The notes beneath the pieces were generated by a model. That model was not told the origin of the DNA, made no database searches, and saw only the letters and a list, made by a program, of their open reading frames with translations. The translations under genes were made by a program, and so were the position numbers. This document shows positions 63,130 to 64,000 of a stretch of 64,000 nucleotides of DNA, piece after piece. Position 1 is the stretch's first letter; every line of letters starts with the position of its first letter. The stretch spans positions 1-64,000 of the forward strand of contig SKCR01029097.1 of assembly GCA_019454045.1 (NCBI GenBank), given 5' to 3'. Origin of the DNA: Zanthoxylum bungeanum (lineage: Eukaryota; Streptophyta; Magnoliopsida; Sapindales; Rutaceae).

Positions 63130-64000
63130 TCTTTCATCTGGAATTGTGTAACGTGCCGGTCAGTCTGGTCATGTCCGATATAGTGAATTATCATGCATGA
63201 CATGTTAGAATTCATAAAATAATATAAAAATAGGTTTCACACCTTAGGAATTTCTACCGGAGGTCCCGAACAAATTTTCAATTTTAGTACATTTACTATT
63301 CATCTGAGTCAACATGCAGCTCTTTTGTATTTTAGTTGTAACTTTTTCATACGAACTCCGATTGTTATGAATTTTATACCGTCGGAAAGCTCAGAGAATT
63401 CCCTACAACTTCCGCGTTGAAAAGTTTTCAAGATTCGGCCTAAAAATTAGTCAAAATTACAATCTAATTTTGGATGAATAGTAACCTGTGATTTTTGCAT
63501 TAGGTTGGATTACGTGGCAATATCACCACCACCCATTTCCTTCACAAAAATCAGCCCATCCCTTTATAAAAATTACAATATTCACTCTTCCCTCACCTTA
63601 AGAAAAACGTGAATGATTTCTTTTATTTTCTCAAACCAATTCAAGCTTTCTTTCATTTCCTTTTCTCAAGCCAAGATGATGATTCAAGCTTGACTTCAAG
63701 CCATGTAAGCTTCCTTTCTCCTTTTCTCTTTTCATTTTTCAATTTTGAGATTGATTAAGGAAAGCCCCATATTCGTGGATAAGGAACCCTAGAATTTTAT
63801 TTTGGCATTTTAGCTTCAATAGAGCTTGTAGCATTCATTTCCTAGCATTTGGTGATGGATTGAACATGGTTTAAGCTTTGTTTTCAAAATGCCCAATTTT
63901 GTTTCCCTAAGAACAAGGGTTGGACGAATTTGTGCTTGCATTTGAGGGTTTGCTTTGAGTTTCTCATAGTAATTAATGATGGTTTAAGCATAGAATGAGG
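63130..64000 (+). mobile_element. Possible gypsy LTR at the window edge
   Basis: The phrases ACCGGAGGTCCCGAACA, ATTCATCTGAGTCAAC and TTTCATACGAACTCCGAT are like those in LTRs of plant chromovirus-type gypsy elements. They are followed by a TATA-like CCCTTTATAAAAA at about 63560 and a leader-like CT-rich stretch. No partner LTR is in the window. Tentative. Confidence 0.35.

Overview
This is a stretch of plant nuclear DNA, almost certainly from a eudicot. Genes have many short AT-rich introns, the spacers are AT-rich, and LTR retrotransposons fill most of the window. Two host genes frame it. At the left (924-3496, + strand) is the 3' two-thirds of a plant cereblon-type gene (LON substrate-binding domain plus CULT domain), with its first exons missing and one apparent 2-nt frameshift. 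At the right (55460-59778, - strand) is an intact 19-exon gene for a cytosolic-type NADP-dependent malic enzyme of 585 residues, with a TATA box and a G-box upstream.

Between them lies a layered transposon nest whose order can be read from target-site duplications (TSDs). A gag-only copia-like element (RLC-1, 4813-10268) sits between two copies of a 72-bp host sequence instead of a normal short TSD. Next comes a dead MULE/FAR1-type transposase gene with an OTU-like C-terminus, found in three pieces (10731-10888, 50426-50983, 54085-54484). It is split by a 38.8-kb insertion: a Tat-like gypsy element (RLG-1, 11647-50425, TSD CGTGT) that itself carries four further insertion events. These are a tandem copia dimer LTR-internal-LTR-internal-LTR (RLC-2, 14417-33478, TSD CTTAG/CTTAA); a solo LTR inside that dimer (RLC-3, 20358-22418, TSD CGAAA); another copia element (RLC-4, 34494-44280, TSD CGATT/TGATT); and an inverted solo LTR (RLC-5, 45165-47209, TSD GTTTT). 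Right of RLG-1 the MULE relic holds a further LTR remnant, itself split by a large solo LTR (51782-53668, TSD GTAGC).

The most interesting object is RLG-1. I find no gag or pol in it. Its only recognisable gene runs antisense to the element (48537 to 34225, - strand). It has a domain like the gypsy-type transposon (Transposase_28-like) proteins, a coiled coil, an acidic proline-rich tail, its own TATA box upstream (49036-49043), and at least two short introns with good GT, CTAAC branch-point and AG signals. Reading continues in phase across two of the nested insertions once each insert and one TSD copy are ignored. Antisense introns survive reverse transcription, so they are direct evidence that this gene is, or was, expressed from its own antisense transcript.

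The remaining sequence is intergenic AT-rich DNA, simple repeats and degraded LTR relics. No rRNA, intact tRNA, CRISPR array or bacterial-type feature was seen. All domain names come from reading translated sequence by eye; no database search was run.
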